DNA of 21,522 bases from Ophiocordyceps camponoti-saundersi (nom. inval.) (GCA_003339415.1 PDHQ01000468.1:1-21522); one strand, 5' to 3'. Positions 1 to 12,090 are shown, counted from the first letter of the stretch. Program-made: numbers and translations. Notes: generated by a model from the letters alone, not told the origin.

Positions 1-240
1 TCTTCTACCTTTCTTCTTCGCTTATCCTCTTTTTCTCCTTCCTTCGGCAGCTTCTTTTTTCTTCTTTATATTACTTTTAAAGATAGAGTTTCCCGTTCTT
101 ATATAAAGGGGTATTAATAGAAAATACCGCCTACTTAGTATCGTAATAGCCGATCCCTAGATAAATAATATATTAAATATACTATATATTAATATAAGTT
201 TCTCCCTATAGATCCTTTATATTTAAGACTCTTAGAAGAA
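1..240. other. Unassigned left edge, pyrimidine-rich on plus
   Basis: Positions 1-65 are almost pure C and T on the plus strand, so the minus strand would read as lysine/glutamate-rich codons in two frames. This could be the end of a charged coding relic cut by the window edge, or a promoter-type pyrimidine tract. I cannot decide. From 65 to 240 the DNA is AT-rich with no recognisable element. Confidence 0.3.
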
Positions 241-2520
241 AAAAAAAAATAATATAAAGCTTCTTTTTAGGACGCTAAGATACGAGCACTTACTACGCTT
301 ATATATAACGTTACCCTCTAAGCCCTTATTATAACTTTATTATAGATAGTTAGAAGTCGAATCGTGCGTAATAATAGATATTTCCGTGCGCTCCTTATAT
401 AAAGTCGCGGTTTTACTAACGCTATACCTTATAAGTAATACCCGCGTCGACGAACTTTAGCTTACTTTTTTAATTATTACGTTTCTCTTAAAGGGTTTTA
501 ATATAAGGCTTACGGGTTATATATTTAGGCTAGCTAAGCCCGTTATTATATATTCTAGCGCGCTACTAAAACGGCCGGTTTATTTACTTAGTTAGCTATT
601 ACTATTCCTAATAACGATAACCCCGCGGAAGAAAGGGAGGTTATTAAGCTAGAAGATAGCCCTAAGGTTAAAGATAAGTATAGCGGCCTCCTATCGCCTC
701 CGTATCTTTACTATACTATTACCTAGCTTACGGGAATACCCTATCCTTATAAACTTACTCCTACCTAGTAGCGTTAAGTAGACGCTGAGAGGGAGCGTTA
801 TCGATAGAGTTATAACTAGATTTTTAAAATAGTATAAAATCGTTTATATTTAGTAAATCTAAAAGAATAACGCTTACGCGAATAATAATATTAAAATATA
901 AGTTAAAATAAGATATATAAAATAAAATAAGATATATATAACTCGTAGTAAGCTAATTAGCCTTACCTTAAAGCTTAAGTTTATTTTATAATTCCTTAAG
1001 TAATTATTCTTAAATAAGTTTTATAAATTTATCTCTAACCTTAGCTAAAGTTTAAATCTAAGCGATCTTAATATATATATTTTAAATCTCCTATCGTAGC
1101 TAATATTAAAAAAAAAAAAAATATTAATATATCGTAGCCTAGTTAATAGCTTTAATATATTTTCCGTTAGTAAGCGTCTTATTTATATATTATTATAAAA
1201 AAACTTTAAAAAGTTTAAGGGAATAATACGAAGTTTATTACTAAGGCGATAAAGGGCGATTAGTTCTTTTACTATAAAAATAAAAGTAAGTAGTTTTACT
1301 TTAGTAATACTTATCGTAATTATCTCTTAGTTTCCTAATTATATTAAAATATAGCACTAAAAAGATATATAATATATCCGAAATTACTCCTCCTTTTAGG
1401 TATCTCTACGAATTAAGTATTACTAAAGTATTCCGCGTATAGTAATGCGGATTTCGACTCGTTTCTATAAAACGTAAGGTATAGGTTTTAGGTTTAGTAA
1501 AAGAAAAGTAAATTTTAGAATATAGCTTAAATATATATATCTAATAGATTCTATAAGATCTTACCGAATAATAATTACTATATAACTAATAGAGTTAATA
1601 GGTAGTTAGTATAATATTATTTACTAGGGAGTTATTTATTCTTTTTATAGAAAGAGTTTCTTAAGCGAAAACGCCTTAGAGAATTTCTTCTATATTTATA
1701 TCTTAAATTTTATACTAAGTTTCTTAGTATACGCTTATTACGGGAGAAAAATTTATTATATTATCCTATCCCGTTATATATTAATCTAAGGAACTACGAT
1801 AAACCTCCTAAATCTAAAACTATAAAATCTTTCTTATATTTATTAAGGAAAACCTTACCCCCTTATCTTAAGGTAAATATATTAGGCTAAGATTATCGAT
1901 ATAAAGGAAAAAAATTAGGGAATCCTTAGTCTAGATATAATTATCTTTTTAGGAGAAATAAAACCCTTACGAAGAAAGTAAGCCGAAAGAGTCTCGTATT
2001 AAAGAGGGGAGTATAACTTTACTAAGTTACTTAAAACTATTACGTAATTAATAAAATACTTACTTATCTTATTATAGCGTAAAGTTTAGGAAGGCGTTAA
2101 TAAGGTTAAATTAATATACTTTAAGGTTATAAGATATTACGAGACCTATTAATAGTTTATAAAACTTTATCGGTAAGGTTAAGGTATAGAGAGGTAAGCT
2201 AGACTTTTCTTAAAAATCGCCTTAAATAACTATATAAGCTTTATACTTCGTATTAAAGCTATTCTCGTCGAACTTATAGATAAATACCTATCTTTAGTAG
2301 CTTAATATTTAGTTATTCGTCGATAGTTAATAAGTATTACGAGACCTAAGTTTCTCTAACTTATCTTATATCGCTTAATACTAGAAAAATTTTATTTAAA
2401 TATTTATATACTTAGTTTATAAACGCTTAAGGTTATAAGATAGAGCCTTTATACGGCTATTAAAGAAGTTCCTTAGAAACTATAAAAGTACTTAGAGGAT
2501 ATAGATATAGCGAAAAGGGT
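241..2520 (+). pseudogene. Possible decayed coding region, product unrecognised
   Basis: One plus-strand frame (codons beginning at 241, 601, 841, 1321 and so on) reads as protein-like sequence between TAA/TAG codons explicable as RIP of Gln or Trp codons. The best part is 601-732, 44 codons without a stop, rich in Glu, Lys, Asp and Pro, followed to about 960 by an Arg/Gln/Asn-rich stretch. From 2009 a different frame reads better to about 2520, so an intron or frameshift would lie near 1990. I do not recognise a family. The evidence is weak: with TGA extinct, any frame looks open once TAA/TAG are excused, and a neighbouring frame at 602 is equally stop-poor. No start codon can be placed. Confidence 0.25.
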
Positions 2521-4300
2521 TTTTTTTTTTATACTTAGGTTAACTATTAGTAGAGTTAAGTATCTCTATACTAACTAGTTATTAAATCTAATAGTTTTTA
2601 GTCTAAATCTAAGAGCCTCTAGTAGAGTATTAGTTATCGCTAGTAAGAGATTATTATTAGCTAGTAATAATTAATATTTTAATTATTCTTTAGGTTCCTC
2701 CTTTAGTACCTTACTAATAGCTTATAAAGCTATAATAGCGAATTATCGTAACTTAGTAGTTTAAGGTTATTCCTAGGTGCTAAGTTAATAGTAAGCGTCT
2801 TATAATATTATAGTAATATTTATATTAAGCTTAGTATATATATTTTAGTCGAGGAGTTTAATTATTAAGAGCTAATTTTCTACTTTAGTAAAAGATAGTT
2901 ATTAGCTCCTATCGTTACGGTAAAATATTATTTTAATAAAAATAATATAAATATTAATAAGAATACGTTTTATTAAAAAGATAAAACCTAAATAAAAAAT
3001 TAAGTAGAGGAAATATATCCGGTAATATAACTAAGATATAGTTTTTAGTTAGGAGAATCCTCTTACTTACGTAAGACTTTCCTCGTAACTAAGTATACTT
3101 AATAGTTAAAGGCTCGAAAATAACTAAAATTAGCCGAGAAAACTAAAATTAAAGAGAACTTTATATTATATAATCTTAGCTAACCTTAAAGATACCCGAA
3201 TAGAGTTCTCTATTTATAATATACTAATATAATACGATTAAGTAAGTGAAAAGTAGCTTAAATAGTTAGTAGCTAGTATTTAGAAGAAAACTAATATTAA
3301 ACTTATACGAATCGTGCTCTCTGCTTTAATACCCCGAGAATATTTAGCGATATTATTCTAATATATATAATATTAAGAGGAGAGGCGGAGAACGATAATT
3401 AGCTATTCTTATAAGTAAGGGATAGGTAAGCTTCTATTATCTATCTTAGCTTTAAATATAATAAGCTAATATTATAGCTTTATTTAGTTTTAGAATTCGT
3501 CCTAAATATATATTAAATCGGTTTTAATATAATTACCGATTATATACTCGTGCCTAGTATTATAGTAGGTTAATAATATAAGATAGGAACTAGCGTTATA
3601 GCCTCGCTATAGTAGAGGATATTAAAAATAATAATAGTAAACCGGCGTTAAGGAAGCGAAATCTCTTAACGAATACGTGACCGTTCTATTCGGTTTTCTA
3701 TTATTATATAAATTTTATATCGTAATATCGGAATATTCTTTAGCTTAATTCCCGTAGCTATTTAAGTAATACTCCTTAGATAAGTTAAAGAAATTATAAG
3801 ATAGTCGATTAACTTTCTACGTTCTTTGCTTTTAATAATACCTTACGCTAGCTTAGCCGATACCTACCTTAGCATATTATTATACGTAATCTTACTTTTT
3901 AACTAGTATAAGGTTAAGATCTTTAACCTTAGCTAGTTAAGGTATATAGTAATTTTCTATAGGAAAAGAGATAAGGATTTAATTTCTAATATAATAATAA
4001 AAGGTAGAGAGAGCGTTTTAGGAAGAGTAATTTAATTAAGGCCCGAAACTTTAGAATAATCCCTTATATATATATATATATTATAAGACCTTATATAGTT
4101 CTTTCTTACTTCCTTAACTAGGGATACCTACTTATTATTAGTTTATTTTTAGTATATATAGTAAACCTCCCTCCCTATATTAACGATATAAAACCCTATT
4201 TAAATTTTTTAGTATTTTTATACTTTATCGTATAATATTATATAACTTTATATATTTAGCGTATTATATTTTTATAATCTTATTAATATACGCTATAACT
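2521..4300. other. Unassigned AT-rich decayed DNA
   Basis: I find no recognisable gene. Minus-strand 3840-3340 can be read as a polar, Gln-rich peptide if TAA/TAG are excused, but this is no better than other frames. A short TA microsatellite lies at about 4064-4083. Several retained CpA sites (3247, 3315, 3322, 3551, 3678) fall here, after the empty stretch to the left. Confidence 0.4.
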
Positions 4301-4309
4301 TATACCTAC

Positions 4310-4850
4310 GTAAATAAAAAAAAACTATATATAAGCTACTCCTTTATCCTTTTACCTTTTTATCTTTCTACCTTAATATATATACCTTAGCGGTAGCTAT
4401 TTATTTCTACCCGCTATAACTTAAATTACTTATATTATTTTTAACTATATTACCCTTATCTTATTATAATACCTCTCGATATACTTACTAGTTATCTACC
4501 TTCTCCCCTCTCTATATTACCTACCGACTTAATTAACCTTACTCCTTAAAGCGAGTCGCTATCTCCGGTAAACGTGATCGACTTAATAAGTACCGATTCT
4601 CTCTCGTAACCTCCGTTTACCCCGGCGAAGCGACGCGAAAATTATATTATATAATAGGCTATCTCCTCCGCTATTATTATAGCTATTAATAATACTATAT
4701 TATCTTTTATTTAAGGAAGCGGATGCGTTTATACTAGTCTTCTTACCTCCGCTATTAAAGATATATTATCCCGCTTTAGTTACCTTTATTTTAGCTATTA
4801 GCATTATCTATTATAATAATACTAAATAGACCCTACCTCCCTTACCCTTC
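4310..4850 (-). pseudogene. Possible minus-strand coding relic, Gln/Arg/Lys-rich
   Basis: Read on the minus strand from about 4770 to 4310, one frame gives a strongly polar peptide: an Arg/Gln-rich segment, then a Glu/Arg/Thr-rich segment at about 4640-4545, then a Lys/Gln-rich tail. Its in-frame stops are all TAA or TAG and are compatible with former Gln and Trp codons. This resembles the basic, coiled C-terminal tails of many fungal proteins and transposases, but no catalytic motif is visible. A second frame upstream of about 4640 is also readable, so strand and frame are uncertain. The product is not identified. Confidence 0.25.
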
Positions 4851-6550
4851 TATATCTAATATTATTATATCTTTTCCTAATATTTTACGATATCTAGAAT
4901 TAATAAATTAAGGATATAGTTATAAATTTATATAGTAAGTATTATCTAAGATATATATTTTAGCTTAAAATTTATAATTATTTTCTATAAACCTTTATTA
5001 GTATATATAAGCTTATATATAAATATATTTAAACTATCTTTATTAAACTAAATATATATACTTTATTTAGTAGAAGCTATTCTTATTCTAATATAAGGCC
5101 CTCCGTAAGATTATCTATAATCTATACCCTAGTCCTAACTATTCCGATATATAGCGTTTTATCCTTTATACCTAGGATATAAACCGTAAATTCCGCCTAA
5201 CTTTCTATCCCCTAATTATTAAAACCTTTAATATTAGTCGACTTCCTTATATCTTTCTCTAAGTATAAGATAAAGTCTAGCTAGTCCCTTAATATAAAGT
5301 ATTCGTAATTAGTATTATTAATATAATACTCTCGTATTCTTATATAGCCTTCTTTACTAACGATATCGAATATTACGCTATATGCCGTTATTAGTATTAT
5401 AAGCTATAGTAGTTTTTTAAATCTTTTAGCTTATATAGTAAGAATACCGATACCGGTTCCTATAACTTATTATAAGTCTTTATATTAACTATTTAAACTT
5501 CCGCCCTTATTATCTTCTATACGCTTTTTATCTTACGTTATTATCCTTATCTTAAATATTAGCAGCTAGTAACTACTTATAAATTTATCCTTATTTTTTT
5601 AATTTACGAACCTTTCTTTCCCCTATACCTTAATACTTAATATATCTAATATACGTTTTTAATTATAACGTCCTTAATCTAATTATATATATAATACTAG
5701 TTATATACGCTATTACTTATAAAATATTAGTATTACTCCTATAATATATAATAACTTACTTATTATCTTCGCTCTATAAGATATACGCCGATATATTCTT
5801 TCGTTTATTATTTCGTTACTAGAACTATTTAATAAAGATATAGAACTTATATAAGATATACCCCTATATATAGTTTTATAAATTTAAAGGGTCCTCTCTC
5901 TTAACTATATCTTATTTTACTAGAAATTAGGTTACTACCTATATATTATATTACTTACCTTATTCCTCTAATTTTATACGTAATTTAATATAAAACTTTA
6001 CTATAAATAAAATAATTTATTATTACTTCTAATTCCTAACCTTAATTCGTATTATATTTTACTATTACTACTTTATCTATTATTTTATTTTTCCCGCTTA
6101 GGTTAACTATTCTATATAAATATATTTAGGCTTTTTAAGAATAAATCTACGTTATTTAATATATTTTACTTTTATTATTTTACTTTAAAATCGTTCCCTT
6201 ATCGATAAATTAATATTATATATATAAACTTAGTATACTACGCTACTTATATATTGCCTACGCGTATTATACTTATCCTTCCCTTTTCTTATCCCTATAC
6301 TAATCTTCCTCTACGTTTAACTATATATCTATTAAAATATATATACTACTTTTATATATATAATTTATTTCTATTTATTTAAGTTCTCTTTATTAATCCC
6401 GAAATACTTTCGCGGTATTAATAAATACCCGCTTAACCTTATATAATAATTCTTTATATAATAGTCGAAATAGCCTTAGGTAAGTCGCTAGTAACTTTTA
6501 TATATATATATCGTACAGGTCTATATATATCGTGCCGGTCGCTTATATAG
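4851..6550. other. Unassigned region with strong C-over-G skew
   Basis: No gene is recognised. The plus strand is poor in G: line 5461-5520 has about 2 G to 12 C, and line 5581-5640 about 1 G to 13 C. Minus-strand 5250-5060 can be read as a polar peptide but without an identifiable motif. RIP acts on both strands alike, so the skew probably reflects the strand asymmetry of the original element. Only two CpA/TpG sites (5382, 5562) remain between 4851 and 6250. Confidence 0.4.
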
Positions 6551-7700
6551 AATAAACTATTTTATCTAAAACTAATTTACTATTAAGTAAGTAAGTTAGT
6601 TACTATCTTACTCGCACTACTAATTAGTAAGAATAATATCGGCCTTTATATCTTATAACTTATAACTATTCTATTTTATAATTTTATAAATATATCTTTA
6701 ACGTAGTTAGTTCGTTACTCTCCTACCTATTATATATATATATCTCTTAGTATTTATACTCGTATATATATATATATAGGTCGTCCCGTCTAATAAGCTA
6801 TTTCGTAGATTTAACGGAGCTGTCTTTAGGGAAGTCGATTCGTTACTATCCTTTCGGCCTTACCGGTCTCTTAGTATCGTATTTATAGGTTATTTATATC
6901 TAATAAATTATAACTATAAGCTATTTTATAATTTAACAGATCTATCTTTAACGAAGTCGGTTCGTTACCATCCTCTTATTATACTATTATATATATATAT
7001 ATATATAGTATAAGTTTATAGTTATCTATATATATTCGTATTTATAGGTTATCCTATAAATAAGCTAGGGTTAAATTTAACGGAACTTTTTTTAGGCACG
7101 TATATAGATTTATCGCTATCCTATTAGCCTTAATAGTCCCTAGGAATCGTATAGGTCGTTTATATTAAATAACTTATAACTATAAGCTATTTTATTACTT
7201 AATAGATCTATCTTTAATAAGTTAAGTTTGTTACTATCTACTTATTATATAGGTCTCTTAGTGTTTATTTATATATACTCGTATTTATAGGTTATCCCGT
7301 TTAATAAGCTATCTCTTAAATTTAATAGGACTTTCTTCGGGTAAGTAGATTTATTACTCCCCTATTAGTTATACCGGCCCGTCGGTATTATACGGGTCGT
7401 TTATCTTTAGTAAGTTATAACTGCAAGCTATTTTCTAAACTTTACGGGTTTATTTTTAACGGGCTAGGTTCTTTACTATCCTATATTATATATATATAAG
7501 TTTTATAATATCGTATTATTATATATATATATATATAGGTTATCCTATATAATAAGCTATATTATAATTTTTTTCAAATCTATCTTCGATAAAGTAGTTT
7601 CGTTATTATCTTATCGGCCGTACCGGTTTATAAGTATTCTACGGTTATTTATTTCCTCTAATTAGCTATTTTATAGACTTTATAGATTTATTTTCTAGGA
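6550..7700. repeat. Tandem satellite, ~123-bp monomers in A/B dimers
   Basis: A landmark of the form AAGCTATTT (or a variant) recurs at about 6555, 6668, 6795, 6918, 7072, 7184, 7306, 7425, 7554 and 7663, with a mean spacing near 123 bp (range 109-154). The monomers alternate. Those at 6795, 7072, 7306 and 7554 follow a TAGGTTATCC-like block and are followed by a GC-richer block with GGCC or CCGG. Those at 6668, 6918, 7184 and 7425 follow a TTATAACT block and lead into a TA run. The higher-order unit is thus about 250 bp. Monomers also share an A(A/G)GTCG-like block and GTTACTATCC. The period is not a multiple of 3, so this is not an obvious coding repeat. Homology fades after 7700. Confidence 0.85.
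6983..7008. repeat. TA microsatellite inside the satellite
   Basis: A run of TA dinucleotides lies in the B-type monomer that begins near 6918. Comparable runs occur near 6730, 6764, 7485, 7526 and 7907. Their repeated position within the monomers shows that they were part of the satellite unit and then varied in length, which accounts for some of the spread in monomer size. Confidence 0.7.
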
Positions 7701-8870
7701 AGTAGCCTTAATATTATTATACCGTTATACGGGTTCTGCGGGTCTTTCGTATTATATAGGCTATTTATATATTACTAATTAATCTAAATAATTCGACCGA
7801 TTTTTTAAGTTTATATCCTATAACTAGGTATATATACGGATAGGATAAGGTTAATATATATACTATTAGGCTATTTATCCTAGGAATATTCTTTTATATA
7901 TATATTTAAACCTATATATATATATCCTTTTACTTTTATAATTTAGCGGCTAACGATAGTTATAGGTCCTTTTAATATATAAAGTTAGTTACTATTAGCG
8001 TATATAAAATATAGATAACTACGTAAGCTATCTACTATTTAACTTATTTCTTTATAGTATTTTTAAAACTCGCTCCTATAAAGTATATATAAATATTCCT
8101 TATAAAATATTTATTTTAGTAATTTTTACGCTTCTCTCTATACTCTCGGCTCCGTATTCTTATCTTTTACGTAACTATTCCTATCCTCGTTAAATTACCC
8201 TTTATATCTTTATTAAGGTATTTTACGTATAATAGTTAATCTATTTTATAATAACGTTTCTATATCCTATCTTATATAACTTATTATTTTTATAATTTAC
8301 CGTCTTTCTCTTTTTTTTATTTATTTATAAATTATATATAATTAGTTTTTTCCCTTTTAACTTTAATACTTAGTATTTATATTTATTATACCTTAATATC
8401 TTATAGCTTTTTATAATCTTAACGCTATTTTATACGTATATTCTATTTCTATTATTATCCTCCTAATTACTTATATATTATATTTTTATTTTCTATATAT
8501 ATTTAAGATTCCGCAGATTCTTACTTTTCCCTCTTATTATACTTTATCCGCTTATAAATATATCCCTATTATCTATTTCCTTTTTAAAAAATAATAGTCT
8601 ACTAATTCCTTAGATTATAATTTATACCTAATATCGTCGGATTATATACTACTATCTAGAGGTGCTAACCTAATATACTAGTAGGATTTCTTTATATCCG
8701 AAGGTTTCCGTACTTTAACGAAATTTCTATAAAGGTATTATATTTTCTAGTTTATTTTTTTATTCTACTAATCTCTTCACTATATCCGCTCTATTACTAT
8801 CTATTATAGTTAAGAAGAGAAAAACTAATTTTATTCCCTCTTAGTGTTTATTAAATAACGAGGGAGGGTT
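7701..8870. other. Unassigned, C-rich decayed DNA right of the satellite
   Basis: No gene is recognised. The first 100 bases keep weak traces of the satellite (a CTATTTAT block near 7770). From about 8000 to 8860 the plus strand is again C-rich and G-poor (line 8521-8580 has about 1 G to 15 C). The skew ends where the repeat copy at 8877 starts, so that point is a likely element boundary. Between 7738 and 8513 there is no CA or TG on either strand. Confidence 0.4.
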
Positions 8871-8876
8871 AGTATT

Positions 8877-9085
8877 ACCCTAAGTATACTTACTAGATAC
8901 CTATTACGTCTAACTTCGTAAGTAACTATAATCTTTAAATATTATAAGTTATCTCTAGCTATATAGGTATAAGCTATATAGTATTTCTTTATAAGGAAAG
9001 TAATAGGAAGTTATTTTCCTATAAAAAGATAAAGTAAACTATAAAAAGAAAGGTAAAAACTACTTAATTAATAAACTAGGGTTTC
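8877..9085 (+). repeat. Direct repeat copy L1 (possible solo LTR)
   Basis: This segment aligns with 13163-13372 in the same orientation. Shared blocks in order are CCCTAAGTA, TAGATACCTA, GTAACTTC(G/T)TA-like, TCTCTAGCTATA, AGCTA.ATAGTA.TTCT, TTTTCTATA-like, and AACTA(C/T)TTAATTAA at the right end. The size (~200 bp) and solitary direct copies would fit solo LTRs or a non-autonomous element. No internal retrotransposon domain or terminal dinucleotide can be verified after RIP. L1 lies just left of the BTB pseudogene pair. Confidence 0.6.
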
Positions 9086-9950
9086 GAAATATATATTTAA
9101 GCTAGTAATTTATTATTTTAGGGTTTAAGATTTAAAATAAAGCTATAATTTCGTTAAGTATACTTTTTACTATAAGTACTCTCTAGTTTCTAGGACTCGA
9201 TTTATAATATATAACTTTTAAGGTAAGTATAAACGTAACGTTAAGGGCTAATTTTGCATAATTCCTTTATTTTTAAGGGAAACTAATCTACGCTATATAC
9301 TTTATAATAGCCTTCTCCTATCTTAAGCGCCCCTTATATCCTTATCCCCTAAGGCTTTTAGTAAAAGAGATAGGCTTTATAGTTATTTAATTAAACTATA
9401 CGAAGGTTTTTTATATATCCTTTATAATATATTAATACTTATTCTAATATTCTTTTATAATATTAAATATACGGCTTTTTAGATAGCTACGAAGATAAGC
9501 TTAAGAGCTAATTACTTACTAGATTTCGTAATAACCGCTATCTTATCTTAATCGCCCCTCTTAACTCTATTCCTCGGAAGCTTTTTCGGGATAGGAAGTA
9601 TTCGAGAACTATTTAATTAAAACCCCTCTTAGCCCCTAACCGTATTTTTTTTACTCTAGCGCTTATATTTTTTTCTTATACCTCCGTTACCCTTAAATAT
9701 CTATTATAAACTTACTATATTATACTTTACTTATTACTTATTAGAGAGTATAGGAAAAAAAAGTAATTATAAGTTTAATATTATAGATTTATTTATTAGA
9801 TTCTTAGTATAGTAATATCTCTCCCTTACCGAACTTTAAATATTACCTTTAAAATTCTATTTTCTTATAATAATATCTAAATAATATATATAATTTATAT
9901 TTTTTTTAAACCCCCTTTATTTATTTTATTTTTATATTACTTATATTAAA
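9086..9950. other. Unassigned between L1 and the first BTB relic
   Basis: No gene is recognised. The block AACTATTTAATTAA, which forms the right end of L1 and L2, recurs near 9607 with other nearby TTTAATTAA motifs at 9386, so partial further copies of the same repeat may be embedded. There is no CA or TG between 9258 and 9985. From about 9960 the plus strand is pyrimidine-rich, as it is before the second BTB relic near 11940, and probably represents the duplicated upstream region of the gene pair. Confidence 0.4.
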
Positions 9951-10157
9951 TTATATTTATATAGTACCTTTTTATTCTTTTCTTCTGCTTATTTTACTTT
10001 TCCTATATTTCCTTCTAGTATTATATCTCTCCTTTTATATTTCTAACACTAAAGGGTAAAGAAAAAAAAAATATCCCTTAGACCGTTACCTCGATACTCC
10101 TCCCTATCTTTATTAGATAAAGATACTTATAACGTATTATAAAAAATAAAGTACTAA

Positions 10158-10897
10158 TATATATTCTTTAACCCTAAATATTCTAATCTTACTATTCTCT
10201 ATCGCGAGCGTATTTTCCGAGTTTATCGCGTTATATTATTTAATAATTTAATATTTCCTTACGATCTTTATAATAAGGTATTTTTTCTTATTAATATTTT
10301 TATATCCCTCTTTTTCTAAACTTTCGATATATATATAATATAATAACTAACTCTATATATTATAAGGATCCGCTATATTACCTAGATAATATTATTAACT
10401 TATTAGAAGAGTAACTTTTAATTCTCTAATACCTCCTATAAGCTACTTATATAGATTAATATAGTAAAGAAGATTACGAAACCTATTACTTTTCGCTAGC
10501 TAATCGTAACCTATTATTCGATTCCGAAGGAGATAATATTATTCCTTACGCTAGCGATACCGAGCTATATAATATATTCCTCTATCTTCGCATCTATAAG
10601 CTAGCTCTTAAGACTAGGTCCTCTTATATCTAGCTTTTAGCTATTAAGTATACCTATTAATAAATAATAGAGTACTTTTATAGTATAAATTCTTATATTA
10701 TTTTATAGCTTCTTACTTAAGTATAGACTAAATAGTTATAAGGAGAGTCTCGACTTCGTAATAAAATATCTAAGGCTATTATTTTTATACTATCTAGGAA
10801 GAAAAAAATACCTAACTTATATAAATCGTTTATACTTAAGTATCCTAAATTAATACTCTTATTTTTAGAATATATACTTAAGTTTAAAAAAGGGTAA
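10158..10897 (+). pseudogene. BTB/POZ-domain gene relic, copy A
   Basis: The first exon reads, from 10158, as the typical start of a BTB/POZ domain: a Tyr-Ser-Asn/Asp-Leu-Thr-Ile strand, then Phe-Arg-Val-Tyr-Arg-Val-Ile-Leu, where the Tyr codon TAT is one RIP step from the His usual in this motif. After an intron (10278-10366) the frame resumes at 10367 with Asn-Leu-Leu-Glu-Glu and, at 10583, Tyr-Leu-Arg-Ile-Tyr-Lys-Leu-Ala, matching the late BTB helix. In-frame stops are TAA/TAG only. BTB domains mediate dimerisation and often recruit cullin-3 ligases; fungal proteins of this size with only a BTB domain have mostly unknown roles. Copy B at 12147 aligns over the whole length. The start codon is lost, and the end is set by the TAA at 10895 where homology stops. 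RIP has killed the gene. Family assignment is by eye. Confidence 0.68.
10278..10366 (+). other. Relic intron of BTB copy A
   Basis: It starts AAG|GTATT and ends TATAAG|GAT, with a CTAAC branch-point motif at 10347-10351, 16 bases before the end. Its 89 bp equals 2 modulo 3, exactly the frame shift between the two exon readings. The equivalent intron in copy B has the same junctions and phase 0. Confidence 0.75.
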
Positions 10898-12090
10898 CTT
10901 TCTTTATAGTTTCTTTTATATAATAATCTTTATAGTTATTTATTATATATTATATATATTATACCTTATAATAAACTTACGTAAAGAAAAATAGTTAATT
11001 ATTATTAGTTTACTTTTAAGTTATAACTACCGTTTAGATATTATTATAGCGGTTATTAATATATCTACGTCCGATACTTATAAATATATATATTATTTTA
11101 GCTTTAGTAACTTATACTCTAAACTCTAAAGTATATAGCCTGCGCGGGTAAGATAGTATTAAGAAAGTAGCACTACTAGCTATATTATTATACTTATTAT
11201 ATACGTTAATAGTTTAAATCGGTTATTCTAGTTTATCTAACTAATTTTATTAGTTAATATCGCTTAGTTAAATAGGGCTAAACTATTACGTATTATAAAA
11301 GCTTATTACTCGCTATTCGATATTATCTACGCGTCGTCGAAAAGGGGATAAGGGATAGCGCTAATACTTACGTATACGTAATAACTAGCGCTATATAATT
11401 ATATAAATTATAATTATATAATATCTTATTATATTAATTTAAGATATTTTTATCGCGTAATATTTAAGAATCTTATCGTGAAGAACCTTAATAATAACCG
11501 CTAAGGAAAGTAACCGCTTCTCTACTAAGATTTTAGTTTTCACTATGCCCTCTCGGGGCCTCTCCTATTTTTACTAGCACGTTTCTTTATATATTTTACT
11601 AGGACTTCGCTTATAAGAGTTTTTCTCCTTTTCTTTCTTTTTTATTAGCTTAGAGTCTTTATTTATAGTGCTAAATACTAATACTATCGTTTACTTAACG
11701 TATTTCTAAGCTATAATAATAAATAACCTAGCGGTACCCGCTTTATATTAATTCCCTCTTATATTAATAGTATTATATACTCCCTATAAAACTCTATAAC
11801 TTACGATAATATTATTTTATTAGGTTATTAAAATATATTAAAATCTACCTATATTTTTTTACCTTTTATTAATATTTCCCTCTAATATATTATATATATA
11901 TTATATATATATTAATATATTAATATATAGTATATTTATATCTTTCTTCTCTTCTATTCTATATTATTATCTACTTTTCTTAGTTTCTTATTTTATTACT
12001 CTCCTATTTTAATTTTCTTATAACTAAAAATAAATAAAAAAAAAATACCTACTATATAGCTTATATTATCGTTAAGGTTTCTATTCCCCC
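10898..12090. other. Spacer between the two BTB relics
   Basis: No gene is recognised. The right part (from about 11940) is pyrimidine-rich and followed by an A-run near 12030, mirroring the DNA before copy A (pyrimidine-rich 9960-10035, A-run at 10060), so it is probably the duplicated upstream region. A perfect AT inverted repeat with 12-base arms and a 5-base spacer sits at 11392-11420. A small island at 11541-11578 retains four CpA/TpG sites. Confidence 0.45.
11392..11420. repeat. AT inverted repeat, 12-base arms
   Basis: The arms at 11392-11403 and 11409-11420 are perfect reverse complements (TATATAATTATA and TATAATTATATA) around TAAAT. In DNA this rich in TA, such palindromes arise easily, so no function is claimed. 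Confidence 0.5.

Noticed and set aside
601..780. Intact small ORF in the Glu/Lys-rich stretch
   Set aside because: There is no ATG, stops bound it, and the frame at 602 is equally stop-poor; at best it is a relic.
1905..1922. Telomeric TTAGGG
   Set aside because: Single occurrences only; no tandem array at either end of the window.
3340..3840. Minus-strand transposon ORF
   Set aside because: It is readable only if every TAA/TAG is excused, which holds for almost any frame here; no family motif is visible.
4310..5250. Pogo/Fot1-type transposase C-terminus on the minus strand
   Set aside because: The peptide is polar and Gln/Arg-rich as such tails are, but no DDE residues or helix-turn-helix motif could be found, and a second frame reads about as well.
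6550..7700. CRISPR array
   Set aside because: Monomers are ~123 bp, similar throughout and alternate in two types; there are no short identical repeats with unique spacers, and the DNA is fungal.
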